A stretch of 12,187 nucleotides of DNA from Roseivirga sp. UBA7431 (lineage in GTDB: Bacteria > Bacteroidota > Bacteroidia > Cytophagales > Cyclobacteriaceae): NCBI GenBank assembly GCA_002477595.1, contig DLQN01000083.1, positions 268-12,454 of the forward strand. Reading direction: 5' to 3'. The translations under genes and the position numbers were made by a program. The first letter of the stretch is position 1. Each line of letters starts with the position of its first letter. Shown here in pieces: positions 1-6,321 of the stretch. The notes beneath the pieces were generated by a model that saw only the letters and a program-made list of their open reading frames with translations, searched no databases and was not told the DNA's origin.

Positions 1-2390
1 TGCTCTTTCACCTTGCTACCAGCAACGCCCGCAACGTGTGAAGCCTCACTCTCAATGATTCCTACATTCCATCCATTAGGTAAGTAAGCAAGTCTTGCGC
101 TATTATTCTTAATGGTGAAGTACTGCTCGCTATAACCGAATCCCATTGGGTGAGTATTATCGACTTTTAATCTGAAAATAGCACCTGGAAGTCTTGAATC
201 TTCAAATTTACTGCTTCTATCTGCGTATGCGGTAAGGGCGTCTTTTTCCTTTTCTTCATCAGTTTTCTTTTCAGGTTTCTCGTCTTCAGCAGTTCTTTTT
301 AGCTGGAACCCTTCTTTACCAACAAAGCTGTTAATAGCACTTTCAAGGGCTAAAACCTTTCCGCCAGCGCGAACCCAAGATTTAAGGGCTTTCATTCCGC
401 TGTCATTCAACATTCGGCCATAAGAACCTGATGGCATCACAACTACGTTGTAATTGTCAAGATCAATTGATCCGAAAGCATCAGTATCCACCATGGTGAT
501 TGGGTAATTCAACTCTTGCTCCATAAAGTACCAGAACTCTCCAAAACCAAGAGATCTAACACCATCTCCGCGGAGCACCAAAACCTTAGGCTTCTCAATA
601 AAAGGAACATTGTTTGATCCAAAATCTTTACCAGTATCCACGAATGTCGTTGGTGCAGAATATAGGCTTCTACCGAATTTCGTGGCTGAGGACTTGACGA
701 TTTCATCGAAACGCCCTTTCATGTTTTGGTTTCCTTTTCGAGTGATGATAAGCGTGCCAGGGTTATATTCCCTTCCTGCTACGCTAAAAGACTCAGTCGC
801 GTAGCGGAGTTTAATGTCATGCTTCAATAGCTCGGCTAAAAACTTAGCGTCCTCTAGCGTTTCCCATTTTGCAAGGTATGCCGGAGGAGTAGATTCATTG
901 AGGATTACTTCGGCACCCTGAATAGACATTTCAGCAGCACTTACATCTACTTTTACTTCTGTAGCAAAAGCATTTAAGCCCAACATATATGGAGTGGCCC
1001 AAGCGGTGATGTCATACGTATTAGAAGTACTGGCAAATGTATTAGGCTCGAAGAATGCTTGTACTAATACGGCTTTCGGCTGATAGGCGGAAATCACAAT
1101 GTCACCATTTTGAATGGGCATATTTTTGGTTTCACCAGACATGAAGTCAAAACCAGAGACGGCTTTTTTCGTGCTCCCAGTTCCGTATTGTATGTTATGT
1201 CTTTTAAGGAATGCTTCTAGTTGCACCAACTTGTCTGGGTGGTTGGTACCACGAATTACATAAGTCTTGTACTTAGATTTCGGGTTGTTTACCGCTGTAC
1301 TGAAGTAAGCAGCAAACTCATCCACCATCTTTTCAGAATTTTTGGAAGCAGTCTCCACCGTAGACATTCCAGTAGTGTAGTGATGCTCGATGGCATCTTT
1401 TAGCGTAAGCGTATCTCCTTCGTCAGTGAGTATGGCCAGGTCACTACTGCCTTGCTCATACGTCATGCCGATGGCACCATTATACATTGGGTAAGAATCA
1501 CCATAGCTAGGGTACAGAATATCGAAGCTCTCTTTTGTGAAGAATAACCAGCCTTGTTCGTCAAAGTATTTGGCGTGGTTTCTGCCGATAATTTCTTGAA
1601 AATCTCTTTGCCATTGCGTCACTTGCTCGTGAATAGGTTCTGCTGCTGGCGCAAAGTAATAAGGGCTGTTGCTGCCTTGCTCATGGAAGTCGACATGAAT
1701 ATGTGGCATGATGGTATTGTAGAGTTTCATGCGTTGTTGTGACTCAACTTGCTTTTGCCATGCCCAATCGCGGTTCAGATCGAATAGGTAGTGGTTGGCT
1801 CTTCCTCCTGGCCATGGCTCTCTGTGCTCAATGGCATCACGGCTAGGGTTAGGCGTAGTGCCTGCGACTTGATTGATCCAGTTAGCGTAACGATCTCGGC
1901 CATCAGGGTTGATACAAGGGTCCATAATGACAACTGTATTTTTCAACCAGTTTTGAGCCTTGATATTACCAGGTCTAGTTAATTCATAGAGCGTTTTCAT
2001 CGCTGTTTCAGTAGAATTAGCTTCGTTGCCGTGAACGTTATAGCTCAACCAAACGATGCCTATTTTTTCACCAACGGGCTCACCTTCCATCATGCCAATG
2101 CGCTTCAGGTTGTCGGTGCGAATTTGCTCCCAATTGTCCATGTTTTCTTGAGAAGAAAGCACATTGGTAATAAGAGGTCTCAGTTCATTCGTCTGTCCAT
2201 ATTGACTTGTCTCAACATTACTCATTTCACCAGCGACATACTGGTAGTAGTCCACTACTTTATAGTGAGGTGTAAATCTTGTTCCTAACTCATAGCCGAG
2301 GAATTCGTCTGGGCTTTTAAGTTGTTGGGCTAGCGACACAAAAGCCGTGAGCATTAAAACAATACAGAGTGTTAAGAGTCTTTTCATCAT
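1..2390 (-). CDS. Secreted M14 family zinc carboxypeptidase with C-terminal GATase1-like domain (3' end cut by window)
   Basis: The reading frame is open from ATG-ATG at 2390/2387 to the window edge, about 796 codons; the stop lies outside. The N-terminus is a Sec signal peptide (MMKRLLTLCIVLMLTAFVSLAQ). The M14 peptidase domain spans roughly residues 40-330. It carries the zinc motif HGNE (H120, E123), NPDGR (161-165), DLNRD (204-208), a third zinc ligand in HVDFHEQG (H236), and the likely catalytic Glu in MTYEQGS (E312). This predicts a periplasmic or secreted enzyme that removes C-terminal residues from peptides. A second region from about residue 600 (KVLVLRGD, later MPSGSYGR at 652) resembles the glutamine-amidotransferase/DJ-1-like fold found at the end of this Bacteroidota M14 family; it is probably non-catalytic. 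A Lys/Glu-rich insert lies near residues 697-716. The family assignment is firm; the substrate is unknown. Confidence 0.93.
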   Translation of the reverse strand, partial: MMKRLLTLCIVLMLTAFVSLAQQLKSPDEFLGYELGTRFTPHYKVVDYYQYVAGEMSNVETSQYGQTNELRPLITNVLSSQENMDNWEQIRTDNLKRIGMMEGEPVGEKIGIVWLSYNVHGNEANSTETAMKTLYELTRPGNIKAQNWLKNTVVIMDPCINPDGRDRYANWINQVAGTTPNPSRDAIEHREPWPGGRANHYLFDLNRDWAWQKQVESQQRMKLYNTIMPHIHVDFHEQGSNSPYYFAPAAEPIHEQVTQWQRDFQEIIGRNHAKYFDEQGWLFFTKESFDILYPSYGDSYPMYNGAIGMTYEQGSSDLAILTDEGDTLTLKDAIEHHYTTGMSTVETASKNSEKMVDEFAAYFSTAVNNPKSKYKTYVIRGTNHPDKLVQLEAFLKRHNIQYGTGSTKKAVSGFDFMSGETKNMPIQNGDIVISAYQPKAVLVQAFFEPNTFASTSNTYDITAWATPYMLGLNAFATEVKVDVSAAEMSIQGAEVILNESTPPAYLAKWETLEDAKFLAELLKHDIKLRYATESFSVAGREYNPGTLIITRKGNQNMKGRFDEIVKSSATKFGRSLYSAPTTFVDTGKDFGSNNVPFIEKPKVLVLRGDGVRSLGFGEFWYFMEQELNYPITMVDTDAFGSIDLDNYNVVVMPSGSYGRMLNDSGMKALKSWVRAGGKVLALESAINSFVGKEGFQLKRTAEDEKPEKKTDEEKEKDALTAYADRSSKFEDSRLPGAIFRLKVDNTHPMGFGYSEQYFTIKNNSARLAYLPNGWNVGIIESEASHVAGVAGSKVKE

Positions 2391-2401
2391 GAATCAATTT
2401 T

Positions 2402-2431
2402 AGAAAGCGGAATTTACACGAATTCGCTTCT
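2402..2431. repeat. Imperfect inverted repeat between divergent genes
   Basis: In the 100 bp gap between the M14 gene and the plus-strand gene, AGAAAGCGGAATT and AATTCGCTTCT form arms that pair over 11 bases if one A and one G are bulged, with a 6-base spacer. Just beyond, 2438-2448 is a short odd-centred repeat (AACAT-G-ATGTT). Either could be an operator or chance. I found no full TTG/TAnnTTTG promoter in this gap for either direction. Confidence 0.3.
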
Positions 2432-2490
2432 GAAAACAACATGATGTTATGTCAACAAGCGTTGCATTAATAAACATTGGCCGAACCTAA

Positions 2491-3237
2491 ATGCTTGAAA
2501 AAATGAGGAATATGTTTTTCATCACTGCTTTTTGTCTGATCAGTACCTTTGCGGTGAACGGACATTCAATAAATGACGATTCGTTCGAGTCGAGTATTCA
2601 TGAAGAAGGACAACTTCTTGGCTTTACTATTTTAGGTCAAAAACGACATGGAGCTTCGACCAGATACATACAAGACGAAAGGCTTTTCGGCCCCTACTTG
2701 ACCGATGCGTATGTGAAAATGCAATTCACGAATTCCGAGGGAATTCAGGTAATTGGAAAGTCAATGAGGTATAACGTGGAGAGCAATGCTTTTGAAATAC
2801 TTGTCGGTGATCAAGTGACGTACCTCTCTGGAAATACAGTTAACCAATTCGAGTTTCTTAATGCGACAGGTAAAAAGAGGTTGTTTGTTAATGCAAAAAA
2901 CTTTTCAAGCAAAGACGAGCGTATAAATGGTTTTTTTGAGGTTTTGGAAATAGGGCGAATTGGCCTTCTGGCACATGACAGAATAGTTAATAAGAAGGTT
3001 TATTCTGATAATGGAGAGGGTTTACAAAGCGCAAGTAAACAAGTGGTTGAAACAGATTATTTTTTGTCAAAGAACATAGACCTCATCCCCATTTCATCAT
3101 TCAATAAAAGAGCTATGGAGGTATTTGGAAAGTACTCGGAAGACTTGAGACAGTTTATTAAGGAGAAAAAGCTGAAGTTTAAGCGAGAGTCTGATTTAAT
3201 CACCGTGGCAAGATTTTATGCTGATTTGATACTATAG
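2491..3237 (+). CDS. Secreted protein of unknown function, Bacteroidota-type
   Basis: The product has 248 residues with an N-terminal signal peptide (hydrophobic core FFITAFCLISTFAVNG, likely cut near residue 25). Starts at 2491 and 2503 (fifth residue) are both possible; neither has a clear ribosome binding site, which is usual in this phylum. After the signal peptide come an FGPYLTDAYVK segment, a beta-rich middle, and a basic C-terminus in which a Leu-rich helix leads into FIKEKKLKFKRESDL and a final ARFYADL. From memory this layout, with the tail of Lys-rich helix plus aromatic-Tyr near the end, recurs in many uncharacterised secreted Bacteroidota proteins. I recognise no enzyme motif. 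It is followed after 15 bp by the phosphoesterase gene in the same frame, so the two are probably co-transcribed. Confidence 0.8.
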   Translation: MLEKMRNMFFITAFCLISTFAVNGHSINDDSFESSIHEEGQLLGFTILGQKRHGASTRYIQDERLFGPYLTDAYVKMQFTNSEGIQVIGKSMRYNVESNAFEILVGDQVTYLSGNTVNQFEFLNATGKKRLFVNAKNFSSKDERINGFFEVLEIGRIGLLAHDRIVNKKVYSDNGEGLQSASKQVVETDYFLSKNIDLIPISSFNKRAMEVFGKYSEDLRQFIKEKKLKFKRESDLITVARFYADLIL

Positions 3238-3252
3238 ACTTGCGCCATTTTA

Positions 3253-3816
3253 TTGCTAGATTCGGTCGTGAAGCCTGCTGAGTCTCGTTATTTTCTAGCT
3301 ATAATTCCTCCCGACCCGATTCAATCGGAGGCGCAAAAAATCAAAGTGCAATTTCGGGATGACTTCAATAGCAAAGGTGCTTTACGGTCTCCTGCGCACA
3401 TTACGCTCCATATGCCTTTCCAGTGGAAAGAGAAAAAAGAAGATAAGTTATTCAGTTTACTTGTTCAAGCAACTAATGAGGAAAAATTTCATTTGAGCTT
3501 TGATGGTTTTGGTGCTTTTCCTCCGAGAACCATTTTTATCAAGAATAAAATGAGTCAGGATTTGATGTATTTTCAAGAAAGACTGGCTAGGTATGCGAAG
3601 AGAAACATGAACTTGTTCAATGCCACCCATAACCGAGGTTATCATCCTCATATGACCGTAGCTTTCAGAGATTTGAAGAAGGATAAATTCTTTGAGGCCT
3701 GGGCAGAATTTGAGGACAAACCCTTTGATCACGAATTCGAGGTCAACTCTTTCTGGCTGCTTAAGCATGACGGCAAACGCTGGAATGCTTATCGGGAATT
3801 TCAGTTTTCGGAGTAA
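3253..3816 (+). CDS. 2'-5' RNA ligase family / 2H phosphoesterase
   Basis: The product has up to 187 residues with the two signature motifs of the 2H phosphoesterase superfamily: HITL at 49-52 and HMTV at 133-136. These place two His and two Thr residues in the active site. Families with this fold (LigT, ThpR, cyclic phosphodiesterases) act on 2'-5' or 2',3'-cyclic phosphodiester bonds in RNA or nucleotides; the exact substrate cannot be read from sequence. There is no signal peptide, so it is cytoplasmic. No ATG precedes the conserved start (RYFLAIIPP): the choices are TTG at 3253 or GTG at 3268, and the GTG is at least as plausible. The gene is 15 bp behind the upstream TAG and in the same frame. 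Its 3' end overlaps the convergent YceI gene by 16 bp. Confidence 0.85.
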   Translation: MLDSVVKPAESRYFLAIIPPDPIQSEAQKIKVQFRDDFNSKGALRSPAHITLHMPFQWKEKKEDKLFSLLVQATNEEKFHLSFDGFGAFPPRTIFIKNKMSQDLMYFQERLARYAKRNMNLFNATHNRGYHPHMTVAFRDLKKDKFFEAWAEFEDKPFDHEFEVNSFWLLKHDGKRWNAYREFQFSE

Positions 3817-4343
3817 GGAACTTTGATATTGATATTAACTAAATCACCTAGAATCAGGTGGTTCTTACCTACGTCATAGTCTCTCCTATCTAGTTCGACA
3901 GCACCATTAAAATACTTCATACCATCGATCACGTCAATACTAAAAGGAATTTCAATGGGAAGGGTTGTCTCTTTTATGGTGAGTTTACCTAACAGTTTAA
4001 AGCCTTCGGCAGTATGGACTACGCTTGTCGAGGTGTAAGACAGGGTAGGGTAATTTTCAACGTCAAAGTACTTCGATTTACGAAGGTGTTTATCTCTTGC
4101 ATTGATGCCAGTATTAATCGTAGAAGTGGGAATCGTTAATTTGAAATATGATGATCCTAAATCATTTGGCTTGAAATTAAAGGAGACCGAGGTTTGTTCG
4201 AAAAATCCATCAACCCCAATGCCAGCAATTTTTATAGTGAAAGTGATTTCACTAGCTCCGGTTTGAGCAGCACCAAGGCTTGATATAAAAAGACAAGTGA
4301 GTAAGAGACTAATTCTTAAGACCATTGAGGATACCTTTCGCAT
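3801..4343 (-). CDS. YceI family protein
   Basis: The product has 180 residues from 4343, or 174 from the ATG at 4325 (residue 7), which gives a tidier signal peptide (VLRISLLLTCLFISSLGAAQ). The mature part matches the YceI lipocalin-like fold: FTIKIAGIGVDGFF near 35-48, TINTGINARDKHLR at 75-88, KYFDVENYPTLSY at 91-103, GKLTIKETTLPIEIPF at 119-134, and a final DRRDYDVGK and ILGDLVNINI. Related proteins bind isoprenoid or other amphipathic ligands in the periplasm; the ligand here is unknown. It is the last gene of a minus-strand operon and overlaps the lipoprotein gene by 35 bp (or 17 bp with the later start), suggesting coupled translation. It ends tail to tail inside the phosphoesterase gene, and no terminator hairpin is apparent. 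Confidence 0.9.
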   Translation of the reverse strand: MRKVSSMVLRISLLLTCLFISSLGAAQTGASEITFTIKIAGIGVDGFFEQTSVSFNFKPNDLGSSYFKLTIPTSTINTGINARDKHLRKSKYFDVENYPTLSYTSTSVVHTAEGFKLLGKLTIKETTLPIEIPFSIDVIDGMKYFNGAVELDRRDYDVGKNHLILGDLVNINIKVPYSEN

Positions 4344-5145
4344 CTACGAGATTAACATAATCGGTTAGTTTCAATTCTAACTCCGTTGGGCCAACTGCGT
4401 AAGGCGCAATTTCAAATTGATTAAAATAGAAAATCAAGCTTTTGTTGATGATTGCGAAGTTATCGTTCAGCGTAAACTTATCACCTTCAAAGAAATATCC
4501 TTTCACCTTTAATGCCTGAGATGGTGGGATTTCTTTCAGCATCCTGAACTCTATCTCTGCCATTTCATTCAGTTGGTCTTCAAAACCTGGAATTAAAATG
4601 TCACTCAAGGTAATGGGTTCTCCAGTTTGCAAATCGTAACTTCTGTACACCTGATAAGCGTTAGGATGCGCACCTCCGGTGTATGAAAAGATGGTAGACG
4701 CTACACTAATATAGCTAGAGTCTTGATAGATGATGTCAGAGTTAACTTCCATAGACCAAGAAGCCTTATAATCTGGAAATTCATTTAATATTTTTGTGTA
4801 CTCAGAAGAGATTTCTTTGATAAGAGATTGAAAGCTTTCTGGTTTATCGGAGACAAAAGCATAATCGAAAATTGCCGATTTAATATTTTCGTTGATTTTC
4901 TGAGTTGCCGATGGGCTGAGCATGCCGGTAATAATAGGATACTCCACGAAGAAGGAGGCACATTGGTTGGATAGACTATCTGTTTGGCAAGGGCCAGACT
5001 GCTCATTAATAGATTCGACTTTGTAATTCACAAATTTTGGAATGGCCTCAGGGCTTTCTTCAAGTTTAACGGCAGGTTTTTTTTCTCCAAATTCACATGA
5101 GCAAATGAGCACTGTTAATAATATTAATGAGAAGGTTTTTTTCAC
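4309..5145 (-). CDS. Lipoprotein with DUF4163 and DUF3298 (RsiV-like) domains
   Basis: The product has 278 residues. The N-terminus is a lipoprotein signal peptide with a lipobox ending ICSC, predicting lipidation at Cys17. Residues about 60-165 fit DUF4163, including the typical TGGAHPN (156-162). Residues about 180-265 fit DUF3298, including NDNFAIINKSLIFYFNQFEI (227-246) followed by APYAVG. The same domain pair occurs in Bacillus RsiV and PdaC, where it is linked to lysozyme binding or cell-wall processing; no anti-sigma segment or deacetylase domain is present here, so this role does not carry over directly. Two further Cys (53, 62) could form a disulfide. The start codon is GTG and shares one base with the TAG of the DUF6702 gene (TAGTG), so translation is probably coupled. 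It is the middle gene of the operon. Confidence 0.88.
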   Translation of the reverse strand: MKKTFSLILLTVLICSCEFGEKKPAVKLEESPEAIPKFVNYKVESINEQSGPCQTDSLSNQCASFFVEYPIITGMLSPSATQKINENIKSAIFDYAFVSDKPESFQSLIKEISSEYTKILNEFPDYKASWSMEVNSDIIYQDSSYISVASTIFSYTGGAHPNAYQVYRSYDLQTGEPITLSDILIPGFEDQLNEMAEIEFRMLKEIPPSQALKVKGYFFEGDKFTLNDNFAIINKSLIFYFNQFEIAPYAVGPTELELKLTDYVNLVDAKGILNGLKN

Positions 5146-5639
5146 TAGTCGAATTTAAACTTGATGAACTTGGTGTCTTTGTCAAGTTTATAACTCTTCA
5201 AGGTACCTTTTGATTTAAAATGAATGATGTTTTGTTGATCATCGAAGGCGTCCATCAAGGCAACATTGGTTACTTCTGCCTCATTTACTTCTTCTACTCC
5301 CTCTATTTCGTAATAGCACCACCGGGCATCGCCCTCAAGCTCCGAACCTAGGTAATTGAATTCCATGGATTTCCCGTTAATAACAAAAAGCACCTTTTTT
5401 TTGAGGTATGAGCTGATTAGACTGTCGAGCCGTTCTTGACTTTCAGGCTCGTAAGTATCCAGTTTTTCAATTTTGTGGTACTTTTTCAGCCCTATTTCTA
5501 AGTCATCAAGAAAAATTCTGTGACTAACTTGGATAGATTTTGATTCGGCATCATGTTCAATATCAGTCACGCTGACATGAAATGGGTGCCAATACAGAAC
5601 AGCACTGATTAAAACCGACCAAATAAGCTTTTGCAGCAT
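5145..5639 (-). CDS. DUF6702 family protein
   Basis: I start the gene at the ATG at 5639, giving 164 residues. A frame extension to a TTG at 5666 is possible, but that TTG is part of a good promoter -7 element, so it is probably not translated. The N-terminus is a short signal or anchor segment (LIWSVLISAVLYW) running directly into HPFHVSVTDIE (18-28) and then VSHRIFLDDLEIGLKKY, the hallmark start of DUF6702. The rest is a small beta-rich domain of unknown activity, with an Asp/Glu-rich stretch and a Lys/Phe C-terminus. From family memory, DUF6702 genes in Bacteroidota often sit beside HupE/UreJ and M1 peptidase genes, as here. It is the first gene of a three-gene operon and diverges from HupE across an 84 bp gap. 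Confidence 0.85.
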   Translation of the reverse strand: MLQKLIWSVLISAVLYWHPFHVSVTDIEHDAESKSIQVSHRIFLDDLEIGLKKYHKIEKLDTYEPESQERLDSLISSYLKKKVLFVINGKSMEFNYLGSELEGDARWCYYEIEGVEEVNEAEVTNVALMDAFDDQQNIIHFKSKGTLKSYKLDKDTKFIKFKFD

Positions 5640-5663
5640 GTTTTTAAGTTTTATAGGGGTATT

Positions 5664-5696
5664 CAAAATTAAACTTTATTATTGCATTCCTTACAA
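5664..5696 (-). promoter_or_regulatory. Bacteroidota-type promoter for the DUF6702 operon
   Basis: On the minus strand, TAATTTTG (5671 to 5664) matches the Bacteroidota -7 consensus TAnnTTTG exactly. A TTG (5696 to 5694) lies 22 bases upstream as the -33 element. Transcription would start near 5657, about 18 bases before the ATG at 5639. This argues against translation from the TTG at 5666. It is inferred from consensus only. Confidence 0.45.
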
Positions 5697-5700
5697 TATC

Positions 5701-5708
5701 CGGGCCCG
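5701..5708. repeat. GC-rich perfect palindrome in divergent intergenic region
   Basis: CGGGCCCG is an 8-base perfect palindrome in an otherwise AT-rich gap, 15 bases before the HupE start and just upstream of the DUF6702 promoter. It could be part of an operator affecting both directions or a small hairpin in the HupE leader. It is short enough to be chance. Confidence 0.25.
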
Positions 5709-5723
5709 AAATAATACCCCTTT

Positions 5724-6308
5724 ATGAGCCAGTTTGCCATATATTTTGAATTAGGTAGAGAGCATATCCTTGATCTCTATGGATATGACCACATCCTTTT
5801 TGTAGTCGCCCTCTGCGCTATCTACGTCATACAAGATTGGAAGAAGGTGTTGATTCTGATTACGGCCTTTACAATTGGTCATTCGATTACCCTGGCCTTA
5901 AGTACATTAGAGATTGTGAGTTTCAGGAGTGATATCATTGAATTTTTAATTCCCTGCACCATTTTCATAACGGCATTCGTGAACTTGCTTAGAAAACAAA
6001 GTGCTATTACCCCTGCAAAGTTTAATACGAATTACTTCTTTGCATTATTTTTTGGCCTGATTCATGGTTTAGGGTTCTCAAATTATTTGAAAAGTATTTT
6101 AGGAAGGGAAGACAGCATTGTCACTCCCCTACTATCTTTTAATCTTGGCCTTGAGCTAGGTCAGATTATAATCGTGGCGTTCTTTATGGTAATCTCTTTT
6201 GTCTTCGTCAACATATTTAATGTGGCGCGAAGAGATTGGAATCTGATTATTTCGTCCGCTGTGGCGGGAATAGCCATTACAATGATGTTAGAAACGAAAT
6301 TTTGGTAA
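5724..6308 (+). CDS. HupE/UreJ family membrane protein
   Basis: The product has 194 residues and about six membrane segments (roughly 22-37, 41-60, 69-88, 103-121, 136-165, 173-190). The conserved polar motifs of the HupE/UreJ_2 family are present: GREHILDLYGYDHILF (11-26, with H14, D22, H23), ITAFTIGHSITL (46-57, H53), FFGLIHGLGF (109-118, H114) and FNLGLELGQ (139-147). Family members are thought to move nickel or cobalt across the inner membrane for hydrogenase or urease, but Bacteroidota copies like this one usually lack such partners, and none is visible here; the metal role is therefore only possible. It has no separate signal peptide. The M1 peptidase gene starts 13 bp after its stop, so the two form an operon. 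Confidence 0.9.
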   Translation: MSQFAIYFELGREHILDLYGYDHILFVVALCAIYVIQDWKKVLILITAFTIGHSITLALSTLEIVSFRSDIIEFLIPCTIFITAFVNLLRKQSAITPAKFNTNYFFALFFGLIHGLGFSNYLKSILGREDSIVTPLLSFNLGLELGQIIIVAFFMVISFVFVNIFNVARRDWNLIISSAVAGIAITMMLETKFW

Positions 6309-6321
6309 AATAAACGATAGA

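Noticed and set aside
509..2288. Several short frames of 60-85 codons on both strands within 509-2288
   Set aside because: They lie inside the continuous M14 carboxypeptidase frame, which has clear motifs and a signal peptide; their translations look unrelated to any protein.
3235..3255. The secreted unknown and the phosphoesterase as one gene broken by a nonsense mutation
   Set aside because: The first has a complete signal-peptide protein architecture and the second a complete cytoplasmic enzyme fold, so two separate genes fit better.
3457..3768. A 103-codon minus-strand frame opposite the phosphoesterase
   Set aside because: The plus-strand frame has both HxT motifs; the minus reading shows no domain features.
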